Shown: positions 10,690 to 22,534, numbered from the stretch's first letter. The stretch: 64,000 nt of DNA from Tenrec ecaudatus (GCF_050624435.1 NC_134540.1:106917739-106981738), one strand, 5' to 3'. Program-made: numbers and translations. The notes: generated by a model from the letters alone, not told the origin.

Positions 10690-11850
10690 AGTTCCATAGT
10701 CCACTTCAGCAGATCCCATCCTCACAAGGTGCCTCCCCCCCAACCTCTCCCCCGCCCCATCAATGCAGTTCTCCCCACCCCCTTCTCCTCATGAGTCTCC
10801 GTGCCTCCTGCCTCTCGGCCTCTGCCCCACTCCTGGCCTCACCACGATCCTCCAAGTCTTATCCTTTGATGTGAAAGCCATGTTTCTTCTTCTTTATTGT
10901 CCTTATCATAATGAGGTCATTAAATATTTATTTTATGAGATTGACTAAGGCTGCTAAGTATAATGCTCTCTGGTTTTGCCCATGTCTTGTGTTTGACAGA
11001 GTCACCATTTTTAATTGATGCATAGTATTCCATTGTATGAATACCCCAGAGTTTGTTGATCCATTCGTCTATAATTGGAGCTTTGGGTTATTTCCATCTT
11101 TTTTCTGTTATGGAAATTGCTGCAGTAAACGTAGGTGAGGTAGTTAGTTTATTGTGCCAACCTGTCCAATAAACACATGTGGGGTTAATTGAAGGATGGA
11201 GAGATAAATGACTTGGTGAGCCTCGTCTTTCTAGTTCTCGGGTCTCTTGCTTTCTGATGGTCGGACCAGGGGGCAGCTGCCTTAGCCAGTTCCTTGCTTT
11301 ATCTTGCAAGGCTCACTTCCTTCCAGACATCCCTGAGGATAAGCCACATATGGCCCTACCCTGATGCAGCCCTGGGTGCTTGGGCATCCACGTGGAGACC
11401 CCTGTCAGCGCTGAGATGCTTACACATTCACTGTCTTGGCTTTCCTCCTGCAGTCTGCATCATTGTGTCTGTTTTGTGAGATGGAGGAGGACTTTATGGA
11501 TTGGTGTCAGACATATGGGTTAATGTTGGACTTGTGGGCTTGGGCAGCACTGGGTTGGGATGTTTTCTTGATGCGCACTTAACCTTTATATAAAACTCTC
11601 TCTTATACATGAGTTTCTGTGGATTTGTTTCTCTGAAGTACCCAGACTAACACAATAGGTGTGCATACATGTATTCATGTTGTGTTCTTCATTTCTTCAG
11701 GGTCTATGTCCAGTGGAAAGATCTCAGGGTCATAGGGTACTTGTATTTGCATTTGTTGAAGGCAGCACAGTACTGATTTTCAGAGGGGTGTACAATGCTA
11801 CAGTCCCATCAGCAATGTATGAGCATGCCAATTGCCCACGTCCTTTCCAG
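10690..11850 (-). mobile_element. L1 3' region, split by an LTR
   Basis: In + orientation the text 'aattgatgcatagtattccattgtatga', 'tttgttgatccattcgtctataattgga', 'gaaattgctgcagtaaac' is the reverse complement of the classic L1 3' segment. It resumes after the LTR with 'aataggtgtgcatacatg' and 'tacaatgctacagtcccatcagcaatgtat'. CT-rich 10720-10830 probably belongs to the same element. 11850-12200 may be more of it but is uncertain. Confidence 0.7.
11136..11654 (+). mobile_element. class III-like (MaLR/ERVL-type) LTR, solo
   Basis: Starts TGAGGTAGTTAGTTT and ends CCAGACTAACACA. It is inserted into L1 3' DNA, with 'gtagg' before it and 'atagg' after it, a 5-bp duplication with one mismatch, as ERVL-class integration gives. 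A TATA-like 'tttatataaaactctc' sits near the right end. It looks like a complete solo LTR. Confidence 0.75.
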
Positions 11851-12204
11851 TAGCGGTTATTTTCTAACCATAACATTTTGAATGACCTGACCAGACCAGT
11901 ACAGCAACACCTGTGAGAGCCAGAATTTGATGGGCCTGCTTGTTTCTCCAGGTCACCCAATTTTTCTGCTTTTGACAAAGTGTCACCTTACCACTTCTCT
12001 ATCATTTGTCTTAGTGAAAAACATTTGAGTTTTCCTTCTCTGACAGGTTTCTGCCTGACTCAGGTTTTGGCTTTCAGGAGTCTACTGTACCAGCCTTCTT
12101 TGCTGAACAGAAACAAAGACACATCGGTACCTGGCGTTCTATGCAAACTGGCTAGAACTTGCCAACAAAGCCATTATTTCTGTTTCCCCAAAGGCATGCT
12201 TCCC

Positions 12205-12385
12205 ATTGCCTTTGAGTTTCATCTGACTCACAGCACACCCTACAGGACAGAGTGGAACTGACCTCGGAGGCTTGGAAGGTTGTAATCTTTATGAAAGCAG
12301 GCTGCCATGTGGTCCTACTGAGAGACCAGCTGCTGGGCTCGAACTATTGTCCATTCAGTTAACACAGCACCAGAGCCTCTTCCCA
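12205..12385 (-). mobile_element. AfroSINE, diverged
   Basis: 'catctgactcacagcacaccctacaggacagagtggaact', 'gctgccatgtggtcctactgagagacca', 'ctgctgggctcgaact' and 'cagcaccagagcctc' follow antisense AfroSINE order. Confidence 0.55.
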
Positions 12386-12389
12386 CAGG

Positions 12390-12598
12390 CACACAGACTC
12401 AAACCCACTGCCACTGATTCAACGCCAACTCATAGTGACCTGAACGACAGGGTGCTCTAGCAAGTGTCTGAGATTTTAACAGTTTAGAGGTAGAAATACC
12501 TGTTTTTCTCCCGCAGAGTGGCTGGTGGTTTCAAACTGCAGACCTTGTAGGTTAGCAGCCCAATGCATAACCACTATACCACCAGAAAACCCTTCACA
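12390..12598 (-). mobile_element. AfroSINE
   Basis: 'caacgccaactcatagtgacc', 'acagggtgctctagcaagtgtctgag', 'tttttctcccgcagagtggctggtggtttcaaactgcagacc', 'ttagcagcccaatgcataaccac', 'accaccaga'. Full-length antisense SINE next to another in the same orientation. Confidence 0.8.
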
Positions 12599-12869
12599 GG
12601 TGACCAAAAGACGAAGCTGGTTAACATCCACTTGATCTCAATCATGGCAACCCCCTATGTAAGAGAACAGAAAGTCTCCATAAGATTTCCTTGAGGATAA
12701 TCCTTACAGAAACAAATGGTCAGGCTTTTCTTCCCCAGACCCTCTGAGTGAATTAGCAACTGATCTCAGCTTCCTGGCACCACACCAAACCACCGCCATC
12801 AACAGGTCTGACCCCTGGCCACCCTGTGGAGCAGAGGAGAAGAGCTCCCAAGGATCCCTGAGGCTGCGC

Positions 12870-13115
12870 ATCTTTTAAAAATTTTAACAGTTTTATTTGT
12901 ATATAATTCATATCTCATACAATTTAATAGGCTCAATCATATTTTGAACAGTTGTACAAATGCCACCCATTATTAAAAAACATTTTCTTCTTTCTTGTAC
13001 TTATTAACTCTCCATTTCTCCCCAACACCCCTACTATATTCCCAAGAAACCGTTATTCAGTTATGTGTCTATAGATTTACCCCTCCTGGATTTCATATAC
13101 AGGAAACAAACAACA
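12870..13115 (-). mobile_element. old L1 3'-UTR fragment
   Basis: 'gtatataattcatatctcatacaatttaat', 'acagttgtacaaatgccaccc', 'cccaagaaaccgttattcagtt', 'tatagatttacccctcctggatttcatataca' is the reverse complement of an L1M-type 3' region as I remember it. Confidence 0.55.
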
Positions 13116-13119
13116 TTAA

Positions 13120-14680
13120 CAGAGTAAGAGAGATTAAAAAACTAGAACAAATTGAAAATAAGTCAAAAAGGAGATCAAATGATAAAGTGTTCAATTTTAG
13201 CTTAAATGCATTTGCAAAACTCTGCTTTCCAATGCACTCTCTGCAGGATTGCCAGCCTGTTCACATCCATGGTTTATGCTCAGAGGGGAGTCATATGTAT
13301 TTTCACAGATATTTTCCTGTCCGCCCCCACCCGCTTTTTTCCTTTATCTGAAATAACTTTAAAGGGGTCCAAAGGGTGATCGAATGATAACATGTGTCCT
13401 AATTGGTTTTACCGTGCTCGCTGGCTGCTTCCCAGTGTATTCACATCCCGCGACTACGGGCAAAGGGGCTCAGTCCATGTGTGTACTTTGTAAAAGGATT
13501 TGGGGCTTGCACTGTCAACCGTCGGGCTTTAAATCTTTACGGTGCAGAAAGCCTCAGGCTTCCCAACACATCAGCTGGTGGACATTTCATGAAGGGCAAA
13601 ACCAAATACCTTTAAAAAGTAGAAGACAAGACAGAACACAAATTCATACTTATACAATTCAAAGGTACTTGCATATCTCTTTAATCATTAACTGATAGCC
13701 ATGCGATAACATATACAAATCAAAAGTAAAAGACATTTAGTTAATATTCACTGTCTCTTTTTCTTGGGTGATAAATTCTGTCAACTTAAAAATTATCCAG
13801 GTATCCAGGGATTACTAAATAAGCATGTAAGTTCAATATTAGTTAAAAGAAGAAATGAAAACTTTTTATTTGAAGATAACATTCTTAAAAATGTAGAAAA
13901 TCCAAACAATCAACACAAAATCTCTAGAACTAAGAAATTAGTGGGTGACAAAATAATAATTTATAAATTATCAAAGATTCATGAGGGAGGGGGCAATGGG
14001 GTAGGAGGTGGGAAAATGAGGAGCTGATACCAAGGGCTCAAGTAGAAAGAAAATATTTTGAGAACGATGATGGACAAATGTACAAATGTGCTTGACACAT
14101 AGATGTATGTATGGATTGTGATACGAATTGTACGAGCCCCCAATAAAATGATTTTTTTAAAAAGTAAATGGAGAATGAAAAAAGAAATTAGTGGGAATAT
14201 AGGCTATAAAATTAATAAATACAAATCTACTATATGTGAATTATATGCCAGTAAATCTGTAGGAAAAAAATCTATTGTTTTTGTTTGTTTTTTGCATTTC
14301 ACAGGATTGTACTTTCATGTATGAGGAAAGAATGATTAAATTTTTGAAAATTTAAAGTATCATATATAATAGCATAAAACATGAAATAATTAGGGATAAA
14401 ATTTCCAAAATATGTGCAAGATTTGTATACTGAAAGCTATAAAATATTGCTGATCAGAAGACTTACTATTAAGATGTCAATTATTCCTAAATCTACCTGT
14501 AGATTCAATGTAATTCTGAAAATGAGCCTGCTAGGATTTTTAAATTTATAAATCGACTAGTTGATTATAAAATTTATATGGAAATTCTGAGGTCTTAGAA
14601 TAGCCCAAACACTTTTTTTCCAAAAAGAACAAAACTGGAGGACACACACTATCTGATTTCAGGAATGAGATTTGATGCCT
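13120..14680 (+). mobile_element. L1 ORF2 fragments, interrupted
   Basis: 13120-13200 and 13700-13945 read like ORF2 ('gaaaatccaaacaatcaacac', 'ctagaactaagaaattagtggg'). The reading resumes at 14182 ('gaaattagtgggaatataggctataaaattaata') and continues to about 14680 ('ttatatggaaattctgaggtc', 'aacaaaactggaggacacacactatctgatttcagg'). The gap is an R insertion. 13200-13690 is not well assigned. Confidence 0.65.
13946..14181 (+). mobile_element. family R, 3' terminal copy with 14-bp target duplication
   Basis: R 3' end from 'gacaaaataataatttataaattatc' to 'cccccaataaaatgattttttt'. The L1 bases aagaaattagtggg occur at 13932-13945 and again at 14182-14195, exactly repeated. About 22 extra A-rich bases lie between the AATAAA block and the second repeat and may be a decayed tail. 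Confidence 0.9.
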
Positions 14681-15795
14681 TTGAACTATTGTGTTGGTGA
14701 ACATTTGGAAGTACCATCAACAAGCTAATCTGCCTGGGAGGAAGCACAGGCAGAATGCTCCTTAGAGGAGGGTATGGTGAGACTGCATCTTAGTGCTTTG
14801 GATATGTGATCAGGAAGGACATGACACTTGGTAAAGTATAGAAGTATCAAACAACACAGTGCAGTAGGTAAACCTGCTGCACAAGACCTATTTAAAGTGT
14901 TAAAGCGCAAAGATGCCATTTTGAGGTCTAAGATGTAACTGGTCCAAGCCATGAGATTCTCAATCACCACAGATGCAGGTGAGAGCTGGACATCGAATAA
15001 TGAAGATGACAGCAGAGTTCATGTGTCGAATTATGGTTCTGGCCGAGAATATTAAAAGCCCATGGACTGCCAGAAGCACAAACAAATCTGTGTTGGAAGA
15101 AGTATAGTCAGAATGCACTTAGAAATCATGATGGCAAAACTTCAGACATGTCGTCAGGATAGACCAGTCCCCGAAGCACGACACAACCGTGGCAAAACAG
15201 ATGGTTAGCAGAAAAGAAGACTCTCAAGGACATTGATTGACACAGTGGCTGCCAAAAGGGTTTGTGATAGTTGCATAATGTCATGTCAACTTGATAGAAA
15301 AGTGTAGGCGTAGGGTCTAGCCTGTCAAACAGGTCACAGCCTGATGGTGTCTCTTTGTGGGCAGGGCCACCTCATGAGGAGGGCCCTCAAATCCTCCTCC
15401 CTCTCTCTGCTTCACCTTCCTGCTGGTGAGCCACTCTGAGACCTGCCAAACCCCTGGAGATGCTGCCACCACCATTGGATCTACACAACTCTGCACCTAC
15501 CAGCCTGTGATCTTCCTGCATTCTACATCATTGCATGTGGCTGTGCGAATCTGAAGAGGTATTTGTGGACAAGCACTGAACTGATGTACTTGAATTGGAC
15601 TGGGATGTTTTTGTTTTGTTTTCTCGATATAAAGCATGTTCTTACACATATATGAATGTCACTGGATTTGCTTCGTAACGCAAGGTTCAAACATAACAAT
15701 AAGTGTGAGAATGGAGCAAAGCCAGGCTTATTTTGTTCTGTTGTAAGTGGGGTCACTATGGTTGGAACTGACATGACAACATCTAATAATGACAA
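14676..15795 (+). mobile_element. RTE/BovB LINE 3' parts, two pieces, second split by an LTR
   Basis: Piece one (about 14676-14842) reads 'tttgatgcctttgaactattgtgttggtgaa', 'gccagaatgctccttag'-like and 'ttggtaaag'. Piece two starts upstream of that in the consensus (about 14845) and runs through 'gtccaagccatgagattctcaatcacc', 'ccatggactgccagaagcacaaacaaatctgt', 'gattgacacagtggctgcc'. It then continues after the LTR with 'acataacaataagtgtgagaatgga' and 'ttttgttctgttgtaagtggggtcactatgg'. So two RTE pieces lie in tandem. Confidence 0.75.
15263..15682 (+). mobile_element. class III-like LTR inside RTE
   Basis: Starts TGTGATAGTTGCATAATG and ends CTTCGTAACGCA. RTE text is continuous across it, and the flanks gggtt (15258-15262) and aggtt (15683-15687) fit a 5-bp target duplication with one change. 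A solo LTR of a subfamily related to those at 11136 and 29940. Confidence 0.7.
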
Positions 15796-15799
15796 CAAT

Positions 15800-17600
15800 C
15801 AAGATAGTACAACAATATGACAACGAAAGAGAGATCAATGGGGAAACACTGCGTCAGTAAAGGAACTTCCAGATAATCCAACGGGGACAGGCTATTCTTC
15901 AAGCAACGGTGCCAGAACAATTAGCTACCCATGTGCACAAAATGAACCTCGGTCCGACCTCACACCACATGTGTAATTAACTTGAAATGGATCCGATGTA
16001 GATTTAAACTAATAACAAGTGTAGAGGACGGCACAGGAGAAAGTCTTTGCAATCTTAGGTAGGTGAGCAAAGCTCTCTTAGGACCCCACAAGCATGAATC
16101 ATGAAAGAGAGAAAACTGCTCATTTGGACATTATCACAATTTGAAATATACTATTAAGGAAATAGAAAATTCAAACACAATTGGGAGAAAATATTTGCAA
16201 AACACCTATAAGGAGGCTACAGTTAGCTGCTCAATGCTTAATCTACTGCTCCGCCAGGGCTCCCTAGGACTTTAATTACATCTGAAATTCCCTTCACCGT
16301 TATCATCAGAAACCCTAATTACAGAGGATACTGCCTCTCATCAGAAGTTCTCCATGTGCTCCACTGCAGGCATCGTGCAGAGTGCGCACACTGTAGGGCG
16401 AGAACTTTGGGGGGAGGGTCACTTTAGAGTCCTACTTACCACAACTAGCCATAAACAACTGGAAACCTAAATTTTAAGAGAGTTCTAATTTCAATATCAC
16501 CAAAAATCATGAAATATGATCAGTCTAACAACAAACCTACAAGATTGTACGCCCAAACTACAAACCAGTAACGAAAGAAATAACCTAAGTCAATAAGAAA
16601 TAAACACACCATGTTCATGGATTGGAAGACTCAGTCTGGTTAAATTGCCAGCGTTCCGTTGTAATTTAAATAAAAATCCCAGAAGGATTTTTGAAATTGA
16701 CAAATGGATTCTAAAATATATATATATATATATATATGGAAATTTGTTCCATTGCTCTTTGAATCTTGATGGGGGTCTTTTCTTTCTTACTCATTATTTG
16801 TATTTTTGGTCTTTATATTATTATTATTTTATCCTTACCACCTTATTTCGAGTTTGTTTTTCATGGTTTTGTTGGGTCTCACAGTTTGTGAAACACAGCA
16901 GGAGAGGATGCACAGTGATAATAACTGATACAGGGGTTGATGGGGGGTGCATGGGTGGGGGTGGGTGATAGGGAGGGAAGGGGATTTCAGGAATAACAAA
17001 TGAAGGTGGCGGGGGAGGGAGCACTAGAACAGAGTGTGATTGCACCACTCATTTTAAAGACAATTTCACCATGGTTGGGGGAGGGGGCGGTGTGTTCTAA
17101 GATTGACATGTTAATGATTGTACAATTCTTCTTGATATGATTGCATGGTTGAACTATTAAACTGTACGATAAGTAAATCATGTACCAATGAAACTGTTAA
17201 AAAAAGAGAAACATTTAAATTCTCGGCATAAATAAATAAAATGTAAGAAACCAAGCAAATGAAAAAAAATTAATAGAACAACGTTGAAGGGCTCACCCTG
17301 TGTTAAGTTTTAGGATAAAGCTGTACTGAACTTTGTCGTACTGATGAAAGTATGCATTCAGAAACCCATGCCTACACTTTCATATAAGATCAGTGGAACA
17401 AAGGAAAGGGTCCCTCTATCGACTCATACAAACATGACTAAGAAAAGAGACAGTTTGATGGAGAAGAGATAGTATTTTCAACAAATAAATCTCGATCTTC
17501 ACTTTGGAACATATACAAAAATTAGCTAAAATCAATCATAGATCTATCAAAAACTTCATGTTTAGAGAAAACACCAAAAATCCATGTAACGGAGTATGGT
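15800..17600 (+). mobile_element. mosaic of L1 ORF2 and 3'-end fragments
   Basis: 15820-15960 ('atcaatggggaaacactg', 'gccagaacaattagctacccatgtg', 'acctcacaccacat') and 16060-16210 ('gggagaaaatatttgcaaaacacc') are ORF2 C-terminal parts. 16640-16700 ('gacaaatggattctaaaat') lies earlier in the consensus. 16980-17205 is an L1 3' end closing in 'ccaatgaaactgttaaaaaaag' (same as 39000-39090). 17320-17540 is ORF2 again. Order is not that of one element, so several insertions or rearrangements are involved. Confidence 0.6.
16713..16737. repeat. (TA)n microsatellite
   Basis: About 12 TA units inside L1 DNA at 'aaaatatatata...tatatgg'. Confidence 0.9.
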
Positions 17601-17658
17601 TACGGTGAGTAGAGACGATTTGAACAGGGCGGCATCAGACCAAGGAGTGGAGGCCTTC

Positions 17659-18146
17659 TGTATTGGACAGGGTTCTTTAGAGAGAGAAACCAGATTTCTA
17701 GTAATTATATATAAATATATTTATAAAGATAGATATATAGTTCAAGAAATGAACCGGTAAAATTTATACAGATAGATAATACAAGAAATTAACAGTTAAA
17801 TTATAAAGCAGTGAGACACTAGCAGTTCTTTAAGGCTTGAGAACCGCCAGTTGCCAGTCCCCTTCTGTAGAGAGAGCTGGGCTATATATACCCAGGCAGC
17901 AAACAGCAAGGCAGGTCCCCAACTGTCGGTCCCCAGCTCTAGAGATGAACATTCCAATCATGTGGGCTTGAAGGCACCTCACCTAACAGCGACACAGTCC
18001 ACAGGCTAGGCATCCCACAGGTAGTGTACCCCTTTAAATTGAGGCACAGAACAAGCAAGGTGAGGCTCACCAAGTCATTTATCCCTCCGCCCTTCAATTA
18101 ATTCTGCTTGTGTTTATCGGCCAGGCTGGCACAATAAACTATAGCA
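17659..18146 (-). mobile_element. class III-like LTR, solo, subfamily 2
   Basis: In + orientation it starts TGTATTGGACAGGGTTCTTTA and ends AATAAACTATAGCA. The flanks ccttc and ccgtc match at 4 of 5 bases. It matches the LTR at 25275-25772 nearly end to end, including 'gaaattaacagttaaattataaagcagtgagacactagcag'-type text and 'cagcgacacagtccacaggctaggc'. Fossil, complete-looking LTR. Confidence 0.75.
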
Positions 18147-18500
18147 CCGTCTGAAAAGGGGACAGTGAAAGCAGGTTATATAGTCTTCATTTCCCAGAAG
18201 ATAACATCAAAACATGATCAGGGAAGGTTTTACAGTCCATCTGCTGCTACAGAAGCAGCAGGCCACGCATTCTAAAACACAGCCTCTTCTTTCTCAAAGC
18301 TGGCTGCTCACAAATCATTTTCCAGAACTCAATGCCTTGGGCCAAACAGCCTTTGCTAAACTTCTTCGTGAGCTAATGTTTGATCTGAAGGTGACCTCAG
18401 GAAACCAGACTCATCACAATTCAAAAGGTCATTTAGGAGCAGATGGGCTGGGCTGGTCACCCGAATTTCATGAATGCAGAAAGCTGGATTCCAGGAGGAT
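18147..18500. other. unassigned segment
   Basis: A 99-codon ORF (18214-18513) is open in + but I recognise no family. It may be unique DNA or an old L1 part. Confidence 0.35.
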
Positions 18501-19171
18501 CCAAAAAAATTAAATGATGCAAATCCCAAATATAAAACTCTGTGACGCAAACATAAGTAGATTGGTGACCTTTGGTTTAGCAATGACTGCTTCTCTATAA
18601 TTCCAGAAGAAAAATTCATAAAAGTAAAATATTGAATGTTCTCAAGATTAAGAATTTCTCTTCTTTGAAAGATACTGTGAAACAAATAAAAAGATGAGGC
18701 AGAGATGGGAGAAAATATTTTCAAATCACACCATTCGTTTTACTAGTTATTATAATCCAGGCTACCTAAAGAACTCTCAAAATGAAATACTATGAGAATA
18801 ACAATCCAGTAATAATTAGTAAAAAGATCTCAATAGACACTTTACTCAAGATAATATGTAGGTGACAAAGATGCACATGAAAAGATACCCAACAATATTA
18901 ATCATTCAGGAAATGCATAATAAAGCCACCATGGCATACCACTATAGACCTAAAATTTAAAAACTAAAATAAAAAGGAAAATATTAAGTGCTGACAAGGA
19001 TGCAGGGCAATTAAAACTCTCACATACTTTGAATTGCATGATATGTACAATTGAAAAAATAAGAAGTTCTCACATACTTCTGAGAAGACTCTAAAATGGT
19101 ACAGTTACTTTGGAAAATAGTTTGGCAGTTTCTTAAAGGTATGCTTACCAGCAATCGTACATGCAAGAAAA

Positions 19172-19945
19172 CTTGTAGTTAGATGCCATTGAATTGATTC
19201 CAACCCATAGTGGCCTTATACACAACAGAACAACACATTGACTGGTCCTGCTACATTCTCACAACTTTTCCGATGCTTGAGCCCATTTTTGCAGCCATTG
19301 TGTCAATCCAGCTCCTTGACGACATTCCTCCTTTTTGATACCCTGCTACTTTACCAGGCATGATGTCCTTCTCCAGGGACTGGTCTCACCTGACAACTTG
19401 TCCACAGGATGTAAGACAAAGTCTCACCATCCTTGCCTCTAAGGAGCACTCTGACCATCCTTCTTCCAAGGCAGGTCGGCTTGTCCTTTTTAGCAGTCCA
19501 TGGAAATTTTAATATTCTTCTCTAGCACCACAATTCATAGGCATTGATTCTTATTTGGTCTTCCTAAATCAATGTCCAACTTTCCCATGCATATGAGGCA
19601 ATTGAAAATACCTTGGCTTGGGTCAGATGCACGTCAGTCCTCAAAGTAATCTTGTTGTTTTTTTTTTAATACACTAAATAGGTCTTGGGCAAAAGGTTTA
19701 CCTAATGCAACATGTCTTTTCATTCCTTGGCTGCTGCTTCCATGAGCATTGATTGTGGATCCAAGCAAGACAAAAATCCTTGACACCTTTAACCTTTTTT
19801 CCAGTTATCATGATGTTATTTATTGGTCCAGTTATGAGGACCTTGTTCTTCTCGACATTGAGTAATAATCCACACAAAGGTTCCAAGCCTTGATCTTCAT
19901 CAAGTGCTTCAAGTCCTCCCCACATTCAGTAAGCAAATGAAAACT
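19172..19945 (-). mobile_element. RTE/BovB LINE 3' part
   Basis: In + it reads 'gatgccattgaattgattcc', 'acaacacattgactggtcctgc', 'atgatgtccttctccagggactggtc', 'tctcaccatccttgcctctaaggagcactctg', 'gtagttgtt'-like and 'agtgcttcaagtcctcc'. This is the reverse complement of the RTE RT-end and tail. The antisense ORF 19698-19925 includes ITGPINNIMITGKKVKGVKDFC, matching the RTE RT C-terminal region. Confidence 0.75.
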
Positions 19946-20029
19946 TATTTCACACAAATCACTATAGTGGCTTGATTTCCAATAGTCAAAAGTTGTTTAT
20001 CTAACCCACTCTCTCCCCAAATGGGGGAT

Positions 20030-20240
20030 ACCACTCCCTTGGGATGCTGAAACAATTCCAGGGAGCTACAAAAGCAGGTACCTATGCTTTATCCTGTATT
20101 ATAAGCTATAGTTCAAAAGTTTTTCATTGCCAGGGGGAACCTGAGTAAATTTTGTTATGAAAAGAAGGCACTAGGCCCAGGGGGCCCATGATTTAATCCA
20201 AAGGTCCATCCCCTGGTCCAGGGGTCTAGATAAACAAACT
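20030..20240. mobile_element. possible hAT-type DNA transposon fragment
   Basis: 'gggggataccactcccttgggatgctg', 'ttcattgccagggggaacctgagtaa', 'atgaaaagaaggcactaggcccagggggcccatgattta' resembles the style of non-autonomous hAT relics in mammals. No certain termini. Confidence 0.3.
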
Positions 20241-21029
20241 GTGATCAATCCATAACATTAAACAAAAAAGTTAAAAATAAGGCATAGATGGGAGAAAATA
20301 TTTGCAAGTCGTATAATAATGATATTAATAATTAATAAAAAGGTTTAAACAGAGACTTTACCAAAAAAGATATGTGGATGACAAATAAGTATGTGAAAAG
20401 GTATTCAACAATATTAATCATTATAGGGAAATGCAAAATAAAGACAATGAGATACTGCTACATACCGACAATTTAAAAGCCAAGGCATAAGTGAAGATAT
20501 TAAGTGCTATTCAGCAATATAAAGAAATGCAGTATTGATAAATGCCACCACTTGAATGAATCTCAAAGGTATTCTGCTGATTGAAGAGAGCCAATCTCAA
20601 AAGTATACACATTGTCTGATTCTATTTTTGTGTGAACAAATCCCACTGTGTGTTGAAGATCCAAACTCCTGGAGTAGTGATGTGCAAGGGATCACTGGTT
20701 GCCGGGGGCAGGGTGGTGGTGGTGGTGGTGAAGGTGAAGGTGAGCGTATAAGTGGAGAACCCTCGGGACTTTGGGGGTGGTGGAACAGTTCTATGAGGAT
20801 GGCTACTTAATATGTACTTGCCTTAAAATTCATAAAGCTATACATTCAGAAGATGGATCTTGTTAGCAATTTGAACACTGTCTAGTCGGTGCTTCTAAAA
20901 CGCACGCTTGGCGGAGGGGATAGGGCACTACTGCATTTCATGATGAGACTTTCTTGCTTTGGCTTCCTTCAGTCAATACCTGTTATTTTAATAAACACGA
21001 GAAAGGGAAATCATTAGAGCAACTATTCC

Positions 21030-21185
21030 TGTACTCAAGTCCAGCTTGACTGCTTAGTGGCTGTGTGACCTTGAACACGTTTCTTAACTTTGCTGCACTT
21101 CAATTTTTCACCTCAAGAAGAAGGCCTTGGTAACTCCTTGGCTTCAGTATGTGATTAGGGTCATTAAAAAGTAAGTGCTTGCTCT
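21030..21185 (+). mobile_element. MIR SINE fragment
   Basis: 'ttgactgcttagtggctgtgtgaccttgaacacgtttcttaac', 'ctgcacttcaatttttcacc' is the conserved MIR core (tgtgtgaccttgggcaagt...). Mammal-wide and old. The neighbouring 21190-21735 shows nothing I can assign. Confidence 0.7.
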
Positions 21186-21744
21186 CCTGGCTGTTAGAAA
21201 ATAATGGGAAGAATTAGCTGAAGAAGATAGAATTTTAATAATCTATTAGCAAGTTAGTATGCTACCTCTTCTAAAATTTCTTAATCTAACTAAAGTAACA
21301 CAATTTCCATGAGGCATAATAGTGGTATATTTGAAAATAGATTTGGGAGCGTCAAATCCTAAAGTATTCTTTCTTACACAATTGTTCTTATTTCCCAATT
21401 CCAAAAAGACTCTAACATCTTGTATAATTAATCTGATGAATCACAATAATTATGCTTTATAACAAGTATCTGAGACCTTGAACTACTTTCATTAATAAGA
21501 TTTATTAGTGGTTATACATTAGTATAGTTGTTTCTTATTTGTAGTAACATTTCCATCACAATTTACAACAAGACTGTTCACAAATAGAATTCACGAAGCT
21601 ACAGATTTTTAAATTACTGTTACTGTGAGCTGTTACCTAAGTTTATTCTTTGAAATGCACTTGTTTCCTTTAGAAAATAAAAATAGCCCCTCTGTAATCA
21701 TCCTAATCCAACAATGTTTATTAGCTCCTTAAAAATGAGATATT

Positions 21745-21897
21745 CAAAAATGAGGAGCTGATATTAAGGGCTCAAGCAGAAAGCAAATGTTTTGAGAATG
21801 ATGATGGCAACGAATGTACACATGTGATCGACACAATGGATGGACGGATGGATTGTGATAAGAATTGTACGAGCCCCCAATGAAATGATTTTTTTAG
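21745..21897 (+). mobile_element. family R, 3' terminal copy
   Basis: 'aaaatgaggagctgatattaagggctcaag', 'tgttttgagaatgatgatggcaac', 'ggattgtgataagaattgta', 'cccccaatgaaatgattttttt'. The AATAAA is AATGAA here. Flanks 'gagatattc' and 'gtgatatattc' may be a decayed duplication. Confidence 0.8.
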
Positions 21898-22164
21898 TGA
21901 TATATTCTTTGTGACAGAGAACAGTCAAGGATGTAGCTCTGCTCTCAGATGTTGCAACAGATCTCGCTTGTGGTCACTGTTTCTCTCTCCCCATCAGTCA
22001 ACCTGCGTTCGGGTGGATGTCCAGAGAATTCTCTTAACAGCCTGTGGTCAATGGACAGGTTTCATATACAGCAGTGAAGACTCATCGGTACTGTCCACTG
22101 GGATGTTGTCTTACGGACTGAACTGTCCCCCCCAAAAGCATATGGACGTACTACACCCCGTGCC

Positions 22165-22315
22165 TGCAAATGGACTTCCTTGGTGGTGCAAACAGTCAAC
22201 ACATGTGACTGCTAACTCCAAGGCTGGGGACTTGTGTCCTCCAGGGAGTCTTGAGAGAAAGGGCTGGTGATCTATTTTTGAAAACGCAGCCCCTGAAAAC
22301 TCAATGGGTAGCAGT

Positions 22316-22366
<51 letters not shown>

Positions 22367-22420
22367 GGTCACCGCAGGACAGACTCCACCTGCAGTGGGT
22401 GGGGTTTGGTACCTGTACAT
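22165..22420 (+). mobile_element. AfroSINE with an expanded CA tract
   Basis: 'cttccttggtggtgcaaacagtc' head, 'actgctaactccaaggctggggact', then a tail region interrupted by (CA)n and followed by 'cggggtcaccgcaggaca'. Diverged sense copy. Confidence 0.55.
22320..22364. repeat. (CA)n microsatellite
   Basis: About 22 perfect CA units. It probably grew from the CTAC/ACAC part of the AfroSINE it lies in. Confidence 0.95.
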
Positions 22421-22534
22421 ATGACCCTGTTTGGAGATAAGGCATTCCTTTGTTATGTTAACGGGGCCGTACAGGAGTCCCCTTGGGTTCTAAACATAAT
22501 CCCTTCTAAAGAATGTCATATAAAAAAACAAAAA

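Larger units (their letters stand above)
18510..20880 (+). mobile_element. old L1 (L1M type) ORF2 end and 3' UTR, interrupted
   Basis: 18540-19170 reads 'ttagcaatgactgcttctctata', 'ggcagagatgggagaaaatattttc', 'acactttactcaagataatatgtaggtgacaaa', 'acagttactttggaaaatagtttggcagtttctta', all standard L1 ORF2-end text. 20260-20880 repeats part of this order and goes on to 'ggttgccgggggcagggtgg' and 'cctcgggactttgggggtgg'. An RTE piece (19172-19945) and perhaps a DNA transposon (20030-20240) lie inside. Confidence 0.7.

Noticed and set aside
10055-11654. One provirus with two LTRs
   Set aside because: The LTRs are in opposite orientation and the sequence between is L1, with no retroviral internal region.
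22320-22364. CRISPR-like or satellite array
   Set aside because: A plain dinucleotide repeat; the genome is mammalian and no spaced direct repeats were seen.
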